64,000 nucleotides of DNA from JAZDFP01 sp043801445 (GTDB taxonomy: Bacteria; Planctomycetota; MHYJ01; JACQXL01). The DNA lies in assembly GCA_043801445.1 (NCBI GenBank), contig JAZDMB010000031.1, positions 1-64,000 of the forward strand, in the 5' to 3' direction. Position numbers and translations under genes: made by a program. This document shows, one piece after another, positions 1 through 9,552 of this stretch (position 1 is the first letter of the stretch; every line of letters begins with the position of its first letter). Under the pieces are notes generated by a model that was given only the letters and a program-made list of their open reading frames with translations, was not told where the DNA came from and searched no databases.

Positions 1-2832
1 AAAGGTGTTCCCGCTGGCTCCGGCAAGCGATGCCCTGACAAATGCCCCTAAATTATCAGAGGTCGGCGCAACACTGCCGCCCGATGCTAAGATGGCAGAG
101 TTCCAACTGCCGTCCGTCCCGCTCGTCGTGGAATACTTGACGAATACCCAGACATAATCCGAAAAGGAATTACCGTCAAACGAGACATTCCCAAATGGGT
201 TTTGCTGGGATAGGTTAAATGTTACGGTCGCATAACCGCTACCGGGCGTGTCAGCCACTGATACACCGGAGGCGGTCGGACTATTGCCACCAGCATTACC
301 AACATAGACATTGCCTACAATCTCTGCTGCTGTGGTGGTAAAACTCCAGACAATACCGGTAGTAGTTCCGCCGGCATTGCTTGAGTTAATCTGCCAATAA
401 TACAGGGTGCTATTAGTTAGTGTGCTTGGCGCATAAGTAGTGGTTGCAATACCGGTATTAGTTACCACAAATGGCGGTGTTGTAGGTGTACCGAAATAGA
501 TACCATAAGAGGTTGCACCACTTGCCTGACCCCAACTTAGTGTCGGATTGATTGAAACACCGGTAGCATTATTAGCCGGACTTGGTGTTGTTACCTGTGG
601 TGGACCAGCAGCTATGGTAGTAAAATTCCACACAATACCAGTAGTTGTTCCGCCGGTATTTATGGGGTCAATCCGCCAGTAGTATGGGGTGCTATTAGCC
701 TCCCCGCTCGTCTGGTAGGTCGTGCCGGATTGAGCGCTGCTGACTAATGTTCCCGGACTGCTCGTGCCATAATAGACATCATAACCGGTCGGTGAGCCAG
801 TAGTCGCACTCCAACTTAATTGCGGGTTGAGCGCAATACCGGTTCCATTATTAGCCGGACTGACTAAAGTGACTTGACCAGGCGCTGCAACTAACGTAGT
901 AAACGTCAGATTATTTCCCTGTGTCGTGCCGCCGGAATTGGTGGCTACCACACGGTAATAATTATATGCGGTACTTGCTGTTAAGCCGGTTATGTTTATA
1001 CTAACCGCAACTCCAGTAGTCCCACTGCCGGGAAGTGGAGAGACATTTAAGGTATCAGTCGCATAAGATGTAGTCCCGAACTGGAAATAGCAGGCGGTAA
1101 CATTTAGACCATTAGGATTGACAGTCCCATTTAATGTGGCCGAAGTAGATGCGACATTAGTAGCCGAATTAGTGGTGCAGGTAGGCGTTGGCAGCGCAGT
1201 AGTAGTGAAGGTCAGATTATTTCCCTGTGTCGTGCCGCCGGAATTGGTGGCTACCACACGGTAATAATTATATGCGGTGCCGGCTGTTAAGCCGGTTATG
1301 TTTATACTAACCGCAACTCCAGTAGTCCCACTGCCGGGAAGTGGAGAGACATTTGAGGTATCAGTCGCATAAGATGTAGTCCCATACTGGAAATAACAGG
1401 CCGTAACATCCAGACCATTCGGATTAACAGTGCCGTTTAAGGTAGCGGAAGTAGAACCTATATTAGTAGCCGAATTAGTGGTGCAGGTGGGCGGTGCGCT
1501 GGTAGTAAATGTTTGGTTTAAACCATTAGTTGTGCCGCCGGAATTGATTGCCACCACCTTGAAATTATAGAGGGTATTTGGAGTAAGAAGACTACCGGCT
1601 GTAGCTGATACTGCAAGACTAACCGACCCGTTGCCGACGGACTGCGAGGTTGTGGTTTCAGTATATGAAGTAGTCAGTCCCCACTGGAAATAGGCATTAG
1701 TAGCAGTGCCATTCGGGTTGACCGTGCCATTTAAGGTGGCTGAATTCAGGGTAATATTAGTGGCAGGGTCAGTAGTGCAGGTAGGTGGTGAACCAGCAGG
1801 AGCGCCGGTGGTGAACGTCCGGTTATTACCATTCGTTGTTCCTGATGAGTTTGTTGCCACCACCCTGAAATTATATAATGTAGAACTTGCTAATGAAATC
1901 ACATTGGCAGTAACAGAAACAGGACTTGTGCCACTTCCTATTGCCTGTGCGGTTGTGCTTAGAGGATATGTAATAGGAGTAGCACTGATTCCATATCCAA
2001 ACCAGATAGTGGTAGTAACTCCATTTGGATTTACAGCCCCGTTTAATGTAGCGGAATTAGCGGTTACATTAGCAGCGCCTTGAGTGGCGCAGGTGGGCGG
2101 TGGCGCTGCGGCAGTGAATGTCCGATTATTTCCATAGGTCGTTCCAAAAGAGTTAGTCCCGACCACCCTGAAATTATATTCTGCACTTAAGGTAAGAGAA
2201 CTGACTGTGGCTGAGACAGGAAGACTAACCACACCGTTGCCTATTGCTTGTGAAGTGGTGGTAACTGTATATGAAGTAGTCAATCCGTAATTGAAATAGG
2301 CAGTAGTAGCAACACCATTCGGATTGACCGTGCCGTTTAATGTAGCCGAATTAGAAGTGATATTAGTCGCAGGATTAGTGGCGCAGATGGGTGGAAGACT
2401 TGTAGTAAAAGTCTGGTCTGTCCCATTGTATATAATAGCCGTACTACCATTGCCTTGGGTTACCCTGATTCTAAAGTTATAGGTAAGATTCGGTGATAAT
2501 CCGGTTATGGTAGCAGTAACGGTAATAGGGATTGTGCCTGAGCCGATGTCTTGAGAAGCGGTAGTGGAGCCATATGCAATACTTGTGCCGAACTGGAAAC
2601 ATACGGAAATAGCAACACCATTGGGATTGACCGTGCCATTTAAGGTGGCAGTAGTCTGGGTGACGTCAGTGGCGGGATTGGTTGTTACTGATGGTGGAGT
2701 TGTTACTGGTGGAGTAGAAGAACCGCTACTGCCGCCACCGCCTCCGCCTCCACAGCCGCCGTAATTGAATGTGATTACAAAGGCGATTACCACGATTGCC
2801 ATTGCACCTATTACCAGTTTTGTTTTACGCAT
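1..2832 (-). CDS. Large FN3-repeat surface lipoprotein (3' part beyond window)
   Basis: The frame is open from an ATG at 2832 to the window edge (944 codons, no stop), preceded by a strong GGAGG about 7 bases upstream. Residues 1-22 are a basic start plus hydrophobic segment. Cys27 in YGGC, followed by a Gly/Ser-rich linker, looks like a lipid-attachment site, though the lipobox is loose. Six Ig/FN3-like repeats of 98-104 residues follow, each with a variant of SATLNGTVNPNG near its start and a YNFRVVATNS-type strand near its end. Two further FN3-like domains have a different start (SPANN-TG, then LSW). The family role is adhesion or scaffolding at the cell surface; the ligand is unknown. The C-terminal sorting or anchoring part is not visible. 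Isolated minus-strand gene. Confidence 0.85.
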   Translation of the reverse strand, partial: MRKTKLVIGAMAIVVIAFVITFNYGGCGGGGGGGSSGSSTPPVTTPPSVTTNPATDVTQTTATLNGTVNPNGVAISVCFQFGTSIAYGSTTASQDIGSGTIPITVTATITGLSPNLTYNFRIRVTQGNGSTAIIYNGTDQTFTTSLPPICATNPATNITSNSATLNGTVNPNGVATTAYFNYGLTTSYTVTTTSQAIGNGVVSLPVSATVSSLTLSAEYNFRVVGTNSFGTTYGNNRTFTAAAPPPTCATQGAANVTANSATLNGAVNPNGVTTTIWFGYGISATPITYPLSTTAQAIGSGTSPVSVTANVISLASSTLYNFRVVATNSSGTTNGNNRTFTTGAPAGSPPTCTTDPATNITLNSATLNGTVNPNGTATNAYFQWGLTTSYTETTTSQSVGNGSVSLAVSATAGSLLTPNTLYNFKVVAINSGGTTNGLNQTFTTSAPPTCTTNSATNIGSTSATLNGTVNPNGLDVTACYFQYGTTSYATDTSNVSPLPGSGTTGVAVSINITGLTAGTAYNYYRVVATNSGGTTQGNNLTFTTTALPTPTCTTNSATNVASTSATLNGTVNPNGLNVTACYFQFGTTSYATDTLNVSPLPGSGTTGVAVSINITGLTASTAYNYYRVVATNSGGTTQGNNLTFTTLVAAPGQVTLVSPANNGTGIALNPQLSWSATTGSPTGYDVYYGTSSPGTLVSSAQSGTTYQTSGEANSTPYYWRIDPINTGGTTTGIVWNFTTIAAGPPQVTTPSPANNATGVSINPTLSWGQASGATSYGIYFGTPTTPPFVVTNTGIATTTYAPSTLTNSTLYYWQINSSNAGGTTTGIVWSFTTTAAEIVGNVYVGNAGGNSPTASGVSVADTPGSGYATVTFNLSQQNPFGNVSFDGNSFSDYVWVFVKYSTTSGTDGSWNSAILASGGSVAPTSDNLGAFVRASLAGASGNTF
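903..1510. repeat. Near-identical 306-bp tandem duplication inside the FN3 gene
   Basis: Two consecutive FN3 units are almost identical at DNA level with a period of 306 bp (for example GTGTCGTGCC at 921 and again at 1227), while the other units of the gene differ widely. The period is exactly 102 codons, so the frame is kept. This is a recent in-frame domain duplication or the product of gene conversion. Confidence 0.8.
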
Positions 2833-2867
2833 ATAAAGCCTCCTTTTTTAAGTTATAGAAAAATATA

Positions 2868-2968
2868 AAAATGAGAACACGAATAAGACGAATACGACGA
2901 ATGACGCTAATAAGGAATAAATTATTCGTGTAATTCGCTTTATTCGTGTGATTCGTGTTATCTTCTTT
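2868..2968. repeat. Palindromic CGAAT-word repeat (family A), copy 1
   Basis: A run of ACACGAATAA/ACGAATAC words is followed by its degenerate inverse (TTATTCGTGT, GATTCGTGTT), so about 95 bases can fold into a long imperfect hairpin. A second copy lies at 11010-11102. It sits just upstream of the FN3 lipoprotein gene, so it may lie in its leader or promoter region. Function unknown. Confidence 0.7.
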
Positions 2969-3137
2969 GTGTGCTTTGTGTCTTTGTGGTAAATCTGGTC
3001 CTTGTGTAGCCCTTATTCTATTTGCCCCCACACCAATATCATTGGTGTGAGGGTGAAGGTTTGCGTGACGGCTAAAGAAAGTCTCGCAGTGACAAAAACA
3101 ACGATGCCTTAAATCCCTTGATTTACAAGGGTTCCGT

Positions 3138-3439
3138 GGGGGGGGGGGGGGGTAGATACCAATGCGGAATGTGGATTGCGGAATTCGGAATTTAGGATTC
3201 GGATTGCGGCATCTTTCATATTAGTAATTATACCAAAATAAATATTCTTGTCAAGTATTTTTAGATATTTACTTGCCACAAAGACACTAAGGCACGAAGA
3301 AAACAACTCGCTAATTTCTTCTTGGTGTCTTTGTGCCTTCGTGGCAGAAGTTATGAAGTTTTCTTGCTTGTTCCTCTGGACAACTTGCAATTGTCCTGTA
3401 GCCCTTATATTATGCGGTTTCTGGGGGGGGGGGGGGGGG
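3138..3439. repeat. Pair of poly-G tracts (G15 and G17) with matching flanks
   Basis: G runs occupy 3138-3152 (15 G) and 3423-3439 (17 G). Each is followed by a related sequence (ACC, then AATG-GGAAT words), so the two are copies of one element about 285 bp apart. Between them, at 3276-3350, lies an imperfect hairpin of the CCACAAAGACAC word family. The 2833-3715 gap holds only such repeats; no gene is visible. Homopolymer lengths this extreme are also prone to assembly error. Confidence 0.7.
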
Positions 3440-3715
3440 TAAGACCGAATGTGGAATTTAGAATTCTGAATGCGGAATAAATATGATTAACCATATAACT
3501 TTATATTAATAGAATACCAACTCATTAACTATTCGTCAAGTTATTTATTATTTATTTATTTTATTTAGCCACAGATTAAATTTTAATTAAAGAGTAAGCT
3601 GATTTAGCGGATTTAACTGATTATCCGTTTAATCCGCTTACTATCTTACACCGATTAAATTCAATCTGTGTCCCAAAAGGGATAAATACTCTGCGGCAAC
3701 TTCGCAAATAGATTT

Positions 3716-5821
3716 TTATTCCCCTGTAAAACCTTGTATCATCTGATTAAGTTCTTGCCTGATTCTTCTTTGTTTCTCGGTAGCTTCACGAATACTCTGG
3801 TCTAAAGTCTCAAGCTTCTCTTCTATCCTTGTCAACCTCTCAAGATACTCCGCCCTCTTCTCGCTTTCCCTGGGATTATTTACATTCAGAATCTTCATAT
3901 TCTCGCGATATCTTTCCTGGTCCTTAACTAATTTCTCAGTCTCTTTCCTTGACTCATTGATAATCCTCTCCTGTTCTGCTATATTATTCATCAATGACAT
4001 AACTTCTTTCATGAAGTCTTTTGCCTTCGCGGAAAAATATCCTTGACTCATGTAAAACTTTATATTGTCCATTGACTGATTCTGGATGTATATGTTTGAT
4101 GATATCTCTTGCTGTTCCACCACCTTAAATTCAAGAGTCTTGCCTGATCCTAATTCATTCTTAAAACGATAATATCCGGCTATTTCCTCTTCAAATTTAG
4201 TTGGTTCCAGCAAAGTATATTTACCTGTTCGTGGGTGGTCTAAATAAAAGGTAAAACCCTTACCGGTTTTATTGATACATTTATATGTGACCTCACGAAC
4301 ATCATATTGTTTTAAAACCATTACACCATTAACAAAACTACCCTTATGATACGGTTTAGATTCATTTTTACCGGTCGTTTCTATAGTGCAGCCTGCCTCT
4401 ATGGCGTAAGGAATAATATCCTTCATTCCGGTCTGGAGTGATTGGCGAATCAGTCCTTCTCCTACGGCTGTTGAGCCTTCAAAGATACTCACCGGGCCGG
4501 TCTCAAGAGTAAGTTTAGATGAATTATTCAGATAAAAGGCATTCATCAAACGTGGTGAAATAGACGAGCGATAATAAAGGACTTTGGAGCCCTCTATATT
4601 TTCAGTAACAATAGGCACCATTGCTGATTGGTGACGAGCCACGCTGATAGGCGCTTTAGATTCATAGGCAAATAATTCTCCTATCTGTGTGCCGCTGGCT
4701 ATAGAACTGATGGATTGTGCAAGCATCTGGGACATTGAACGAACCGGCGAACCAGGCGGTTCCGGAGCCATTGAAGCCATTGATTTCTTTTCTTTCCTTA
4801 GCATTCGCTCTCCTCCGCCACTATAATTACCCTTATCGCTTTCTGACTTTAGGTCTTCATACTCAGCATCTGCCATATAACCTGTCGCCAATCTGCCCAT
4901 TTCTACAAGATTGCTTGCTAATGGTATCAGGCTTGATAAACTGATTACCTGTCTGGTCGGATAATATGAAGTATAAAGATCAAGTTTGAATGAAATAGGA
5001 TTACCGGCCACAAATGATATATCTACATTATTCCAGTCCTCATCAGTCGGATTCTCCATAATTGCCCAGCCTTGCAGATACGGCTTGGTATCATCTCCCA
5101 ATATCAAACGATATGATGTCTTCCATATCGGCATCTCTATCAGATAACCTATCTGTATATTCCGCTCTCCCTTACCACTTGTCTGTATTTTTATAACCTT
5201 ACGGTCTGTATATTTAGAATTTTTATAAATATCCAGTATCCTTATCAGGTCTTCCTGTATCCGTTCATCCAGAATCTTCATCGAACTCACCTCTAACAGA
5301 TTAAACGGCTGGATGGCTCCATCTTCTCTCAACAAAACTATTTTATAATTAGTAATAACGGAATTATCTATCTTCTGATTTACCGGCTCAATACCAAGTA
5401 TATTACCGCGTGCTGTTTCGTTACCGACTTTAATCTCGGCTTTAACGCCTTTAAGCTGGGTCAGGAATTGGGTTAATGCCGAGCCTTCAGGTACGCGAAT
5501 AAGAATATTTTCCAATTGCTTATCAATCGGGTCTTTGGAATCATAGCCGATAGAAGTGATTTTACAATCCTTACCATAATCTATGGCATAGAGTGATGTT
5601 AACAAATCCTGCATCTGGTCTGTTTTGAAATCAAGAGTAACTACAGCGTCATCCTTGATTTTGCCGATACGTTCGAAATACCCCATTCCGTGTTTATAAA
5701 GAATTACCTTTTTCACGGGCGGTGCTGTTTTCCCCTCATCCTTTTGGGATTGGCCATTGACTACTGCCGAAGAAATTAATACAGCAGTCAACATCATTGC
5801 TACCAATACTTTTCTCCACAT
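3716..5821 (-). CDS. DUF4139-like secreted protein with C-terminal coiled coil
   Basis: A protein of 701 residues. Residues 1-23 are a Sec signal peptide. The start of the mature part (VILYKHGMGYFER) and the later DHPRTGKYTLLEP and ELGSGKTLEFKVVEQ stretches resemble the DUF4139/mucoidy-inhibitor-A-like family of beta-rich envelope proteins of unknown biochemical role. Residues about 615-690 are a charged heptad-like coiled coil. It is the last gene of the ECF/kinase/anti-sigma cluster but has its own promoter copy at 5858-5900, identical to the one before the kinase, so it is probably a regulon output. Family call is by recognition of sequence style, not by a search. Confidence 0.7.
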   Translation of the reverse strand: MWRKVLVAMMLTAVLISSAVVNGQSQKDEGKTAPPVKKVILYKHGMGYFERIGKIKDDAVVTLDFKTDQMQDLLTSLYAIDYGKDCKITSIGYDSKDPIDKQLENILIRVPEGSALTQFLTQLKGVKAEIKVGNETARGNILGIEPVNQKIDNSVITNYKIVLLREDGAIQPFNLLEVSSMKILDERIQEDLIRILDIYKNSKYTDRKVIKIQTSGKGERNIQIGYLIEMPIWKTSYRLILGDDTKPYLQGWAIMENPTDEDWNNVDISFVAGNPISFKLDLYTSYYPTRQVISLSSLIPLASNLVEMGRLATGYMADAEYEDLKSESDKGNYSGGGERMLRKEKKSMASMAPEPPGSPVRSMSQMLAQSISSIASGTQIGELFAYESKAPISVARHQSAMVPIVTENIEGSKVLYYRSSISPRLMNAFYLNNSSKLTLETGPVSIFEGSTAVGEGLIRQSLQTGMKDIIPYAIEAGCTIETTGKNESKPYHKGSFVNGVMVLKQYDVREVTYKCINKTGKGFTFYLDHPRTGKYTLLEPTKFEEEIAGYYRFKNELGSGKTLEFKVVEQQEISSNIYIQNQSMDNIKFYMSQGYFSAKAKDFMKEVMSLMNNIAEQERIINESRKETEKLVKDQERYRENMKILNVNNPRESEKRAEYLERLTRIEEKLETLDQSIREATEKQRRIRQELNQMIQGFTGE

Positions 5822-5857
5822 ATAACTTTTCCCTTTCTTATGTTTAAGTTAGTTGTT

Positions 5858-5900
5858 TATAATATTAGATAACTATAGAATGAAAATTTGCTGATAAAAA
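5858..5900 (-). promoter_or_regulatory. Candidate ECF-type promoter, copy 1
   Basis: On the minus strand, TTTTTATCAGCAAATTTTC is followed by 10 variable bases and TATCTAATATTATA, ending 36 bases before the DUF4139-like start codon. All 33 bases outside the 10-base spacer are identical to the element at 9504-9546 before the kinase. Identical blocks with an unconserved spacer of equal length are what -35 and -10 elements for one sigma factor look like. That the neighbouring ECF factor reads them is an inference. Confidence 0.65.
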
Positions 5901-5907
5901 TTATTTC

Positions 5908-7368
5908 CTACTTAATTTTCTCTTCAATAATAATAGTAAACTCTACCATAATTTCATTTATATCATTTTGCAATTTATCCGATTCTCTCTTATCTTCTTT
6001 AGGAATTTCATTTGCCTTATTTAACGCCTCTCCCGCATCTAATGATTTATCTTTCACATCGTTTTTAGCAAACTCCTTAGAATGAGAAGGAGCTGACGGT
6101 GAAAGCGGTTCTGCCGGAGACGATGCCATTCCCCCTGTTTTTTCTGATGCAACTTTTTTACTGCTGCCCTGTGCCATAGGCACCTGCCCGACTACGGTCA
6201 GGCGGGGATCCGCCTCTGGCGGAGTTGATGCGGGCTTCTGCGGCTGTGCTGACGGTTGAATTGCATTCTCTTTATCTTCTAGTTTTGCAACACTACTTTC
6301 ACCTTGTGACATTTTAGCAGCATCCGATTTTGATAATACTCCACCTCTCCTTTGATTGTCTTTCTTTCCGTTAAATTCATTATCAGCTAATTCGGATAAT
6401 TCCTTATCTCTTTCTGTAATTTTTTCCGCCAATGCTTTACTTATCATCAATGTGCCTTTAGAAGCAACTCTCATTTTAGAAAGAATCATCCGGCCTGATA
6501 TATTGTTCTTGATATCTTGAATAAAAGCATCTCTCTTGCTGAGCGGGATAGTAAATTTAACCACATATTGCTGAGGAGATTGTTTCGCTATCTTAGAAGA
6601 TGGTTGAGGAGTGAACCCGCTGACTGTTGACCGCTGAGACTTCTCTTTTCTCAATGATTCCCTTTGTGATTCTGTCGCGCTCTCCGCAGGTTTATATTCT
6701 ATTACATCACTCCCTTTATTTTTCTTATCACTAGAACCCTCTCCTAAGGAGTCCGTATGACTCTTCGGAGCCCATCGGACAAAACCATCCTTTGTAATAT
6801 TCGCAGCTTCATAAATTTTATCTTTTGTCTCATCAATATCATCAGTGGTAATCCGCATATTCTGTGAAAGAATAGCCGCTGATGAATCAGACAATTTAAT
6901 CGGCTCATCTTTTGCAGATTCGCCCTCTTGATGTAACATCGGTGCTGTCTGACGGGTAAGAATTTCGCTCTCTCTAAGCAATCCTTCCGGCCTTTTCTGT
7001 TCATTAGAAACAGATTCTCCTACGGGATAATTCCTATATTGATAGGGATTAATTACGGCAATATAAACGAGTAGAAAAACTGCCGCAGCAGAAGCGAATG
7101 AGCCAATAACCCAACTATACCGCCAAAAAACACTTACTTTCGGTTGTTTAATATCGACTATTCCTTGCCTGACGTTTTCAACCAGTTCCATAGGAGCTTT
7201 CAATTTCGGCAACTCATAAACCATCTGCCGAACCTTATCTAATTCAGCAGTCTCTTCTGCGCAATCAATACATTCTTGCAAATGCATTTTCACCCTATTG
7301 GTATCTTCTTCAGAAAGTTCATTATCTATATAGGGATTCAATAATTTCTTAATCTCATTGCATTTCAT
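5908..7368 (-). CDS. Membrane anti-sigma factor with zinc-finger (zf-HC2-type) domain
   Basis: A protein of 486 residues. The N-terminus has the zinc-binding anti-sigma pattern: Cys3, His29, Cys33, Cys36 (HLQECIDC). A single transmembrane helix at about 85-107 separates it from a long, low-complexity, presumably periplasmic region rich in Ser, Lys and Glu. The family binds an ECF sigma factor in the cytoplasm and releases it on a signal. It lies 18 bases downstream of the kinase gene and in the same operon as the sigma factor, so that factor is its likely partner. Residues 382-409 are encoded by a family E repeat carrying a nested 24-bp insertion. The tail after the membrane helix is poorly conserved in type and tolerant of such inserts. 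Confidence 0.8.
   Translation of the reverse strand: MKCNEIKKLLNPYIDNELSEEDTNRVKMHLQECIDCAEETAELDKVRQMVYELPKLKAPMELVENVRQGIVDIKQPKVSVFWRYSWVIGSFASAAAVFLLVYIAVINPYQYRNYPVGESVSNEQKRPEGLLRESEILTRQTAPMLHQEGESAKDEPIKLSDSSAAILSQNMRITTDDIDETKDKIYEAANITKDGFVRWAPKSHTDSLGEGSSDKKNKGSDVIEYKPAESATESQRESLRKEKSQRSTVSGFTPQPSSKIAKQSPQQYVVKFTIPLSKRDAFIQDIKNNISGRMILSKMRVASKGTLMISKALAEKITERDKELSELADNEFNGKKDNQRRGGVLSKSDAAKMSQGESSVAKLEDKENAIQPSAQPQKPASTPPEADPRLTVVGQVPMAQGSSKKVASEKTGGMASSPAEPLSPSAPSHSKEFAKNDVKDKSLDAGEALNKANEIPKEDKRESDKLQNDINEIMVEFTIIIEEKIK
6143..6223 (-). repeat. Family E element in frame in the anti-sigma gene (with nested insert)
   Basis: On the minus strand it starts TCCGCCAGAGGCGGATC and ends with GCACAGGGCAGCAG...GCATCAGA. 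It is 81 bp rather than 56-57 because 24 bp (CCCGCC...GGGCAGG, itself a palindromic word) are inserted after GGATC. Both the element and its insert keep the reading frame. It encodes PPEAD...PMAQGSSKK, the same peptide as the copies in the prolyl oligopeptidase. Confidence 0.8.
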
Positions 7369-7386
7369 ATATATTCACCCCGCTCA

Positions 7387-9465
7387 TTAATTATTATTCT
7401 CTTTCTTTTTTATATCCTCATAAACCTTTTTAAGAATCTCTATTAATTTGTCAGATGATTCAGATGCGCTTCCCCTTTGTCTTTTTGACTCCAATCTGTC
7501 CGCTTTACCTTTTCTGCTAATTCCGGCATCCTTTCTTAGCGTTGACTGATTTGGTGGTGCCGCAGAAACATCAAACGGAGCTCCTGTTTTTCCTGAGGTT
7601 TTTGACTGCGCCAGTCCCCCTTTTGGGGCATCTTTGGCGTCATGCTCCGCTACTTCGTTCTTTTCATCAGATTCCTTCCCCTTGTCCAAAGAATCCTCTA
7701 ACAATTCCCTCTTGTCTATCGCTAAATCTTTGGGAGGTAACCCGGCTATTAGAAATCCGCTTTCTTTATCTTGAGAAGATTCACCAAGATATTTTTGCAT
7801 CTGGTTTACTTTATCCAATTCTGCCACCACTATTGCAGAGATATCAAACCGCTGAGACAATAGAATCTCTTTGGTTTGCACAAGTTTATATTCGGGCGCC
7901 TTTTCATTAAGTCTTTCAATAATTATTGAAGTCAGGTTATCCACTAATTTCAATATGTCCTTTTTATAATCATCACAGTTTACCTGGCAGGAAACTATAT
8001 ATTTCAATGGTTCGGAACCTTGAGGATAATAACGGTAAACATTTGCAATAATTCTGATTTGAGAATCATTAACGACATAGAAAACGCCTCCGATAATCAC
8101 GTCGGCGTTAAAGGAATTGATAATCTTCTTGCTTTCCGGTGTCAGTATAACCCTTTCTTCTAATACAGGCAAAGGATTAATCTTAGTGCTTTTAGATTCT
8201 CTCATCTTTTCCACCAGGTCATAACGCGGCACTGATTGAAATGTCATGCTTTGACTCAAATTAGTGATGAGCCAATCAGGAATAGCAATTTCCAGCCAAC
8301 GGGCATCGGAAAAATCAGCGCCATTCTGAAAATCGAATACGATTACATTGTTTTTCGTGTGCGGTGTTGTAGCCGTTGCCGCAGAATTATTATCTGTCGC
8401 TTTTTGCTGATGTTTCGGATAGAGTATCACAAGCAACCCTATTATAATTGCGGCCAAACCAATACCGATAGCAAGTTGCGGCAGCACTTTCTTTTTTATG
8501 GTTATCGCGCGATGCGCTGTTATTTTAAGAGGCGTTACAGGCGTATTCTTGATTGTTACTGCCTCTGTCAGTTGAATATTGAACGGTTTCGAGCTATCAA
8601 TCGTCGGCAGTGATTCGGTAACGATAATCATATCTATCTCACTGACAACATTTTTTATTGATGGGTATCGGACTTCTTTTTGTTTAGCCATCATTTTCAT
8701 AACAAGATTTACGATCGAAATAGGAATATCAGGATTTAACTGGCGGAGTGAAACCGGTTCTTCTTCCACTATCTTTTTTAATAATGATAACGGAGTCTCG
8801 GCTTTATAAAGCTCTTTCCCCGCAAGCAATTCATAGAGAACCACTCCTAATGAATAGATATCGGAACGCTCATCAATGGCAGAAGAAGTGCATTGTTCCG
8901 GCGAACTATACTGGGGTGTCCCGAGATAAACGCCTTCCTGCGTGATTTTATTTGATAGGCGTGACCGCGCCAATCCGAAATCCATCACTTTAACATGACC
9001 CTGTTCATCTATCATAATGTTAGACGGCTTAATATCCCTATGAATAATTCCATAACGATGCGCTAAACTCAACGCATCAGCAATACTGCGAATAACAATC
9101 AGGCTATCCCTGATTGAAAAACGATAACCTTCATTCAGATATTCTTCTAATGTCTTGCCTTTGATAAACTGCATTGCGATGTACCAGCAATTAGTGAACT
9201 TATTAACCGAATAAATCTGAACAATATTAGGATGTTCCACTTTTGCGGTAATACGCGCTTCCCTGATAAAACGTTTAATAAATTCTTCGTCGGTAAGTTG
9301 TTGTAATAATATTTTTATGGCGACATTCCTATCCAGCACTTTGTCATATGCTTTATAGACTACGCCCATCCCGCCCCTGCCTAATATACTGTCTACCCGA
9401 AAATTACCTATCATCTTGCCTATTATTCCCAGGTTATCCGGTATCGATTCTTTATTATCTGACAT
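7387..9465 (-). CDS. Membrane Ser/Thr protein kinase with extracytoplasmic CsgG/TolB-like domain
   Basis: A protein of 692 residues. The Hanks-type kinase domain at about 20-285 has all key motifs: glycine loop GRGGMG (29-34), Lys51, HRD at 142-144 with catalytic Asp144, DFG at 162-164 and a GTPQYSSPEQ activation segment. It should be active. One transmembrane helix lies at about 330-350. The outer region (about 370-510, starting VIVFDFQNG) resembles CsgG/TolB-like alpha-beta domains that sit in the envelope, followed by a charged tail with no fold I recognise. RBS AGGGGAAG. It has its own promoter copy (9504-9546), lies between the ECF factor and the anti-sigma gene, and probably phosphorylates a regulator in this circuit (inference). 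Confidence 0.9.
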   Translation of the reverse strand: MSDNKESIPDNLGIIGKMIGNFRVDSILGRGGMGVVYKAYDKVLDRNVAIKILLQQLTDEEFIKRFIREARITAKVEHPNIVQIYSVNKFTNCWYIAMQFIKGKTLEEYLNEGYRFSIRDSLIVIRSIADALSLAHRYGIIHRDIKPSNIMIDEQGHVKVMDFGLARSRLSNKITQEGVYLGTPQYSSPEQCTSSAIDERSDIYSLGVVLYELLAGKELYKAETPLSLLKKIVEEEPVSLRQLNPDIPISIVNLVMKMMAKQKEVRYPSIKNVVSEIDMIIVTESLPTIDSSKPFNIQLTEAVTIKNTPVTPLKITAHRAITIKKKVLPQLAIGIGLAAIIIGLLVILYPKHQQKATDNNSAATATTPHTKNNVIVFDFQNGADFSDARWLEIAIPDWLITNLSQSMTFQSVPRYDLVEKMRESKSTKINPLPVLEERVILTPESKKIINSFNADVIIGGVFYVVNDSQIRIIANVYRYYPQGSEPLKYIVSCQVNCDDYKKDILKLVDNLTSIIIERLNEKAPEYKLVQTKEILLSQRFDISAIVVAELDKVNQMQKYLGESSQDKESGFLIAGLPPKDLAIDKRELLEDSLDKGKESDEKNEVAEHDAKDAPKGGLAQSKTSGKTGAPFDVSAAPPNQSTLRKDAGISRKGKADRLESKRQRGSASESSDKLIEILKKVYEDIKKKENNN

Positions 9466-9503
9466 TTTTAACTTCCCCTTTTATATAACTTTTTCTGCCT
9501 TCC

Positions 9504-9546
9504 TATAATATTAGATAGCCCCCGTAAGAAAATTTGCTGATAAAAA
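9504..9546 (-). promoter_or_regulatory. Candidate ECF-type promoter, copy 2
   Basis: The same two blocks as at 5858-5900, in the same orientation and with the same 10-base spacer length but an unrelated spacer sequence (GC-rich here, AT-rich there). It ends 38 bases before the kinase start codon, close to the 36 bases at the other copy. The spacing to the gene and the block identity argue for a promoter rather than a chance repeat. Confidence 0.65.
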
Positions 9547-9552
9547 TAGTTT

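Noticed and set aside
1706..2083. Plus-strand protein within the FN3 gene
   Set aside because: It is an antisense shadow of the repetitive minus-strand lipoprotein gene; no ribosome site, and its period follows the FN3 units.
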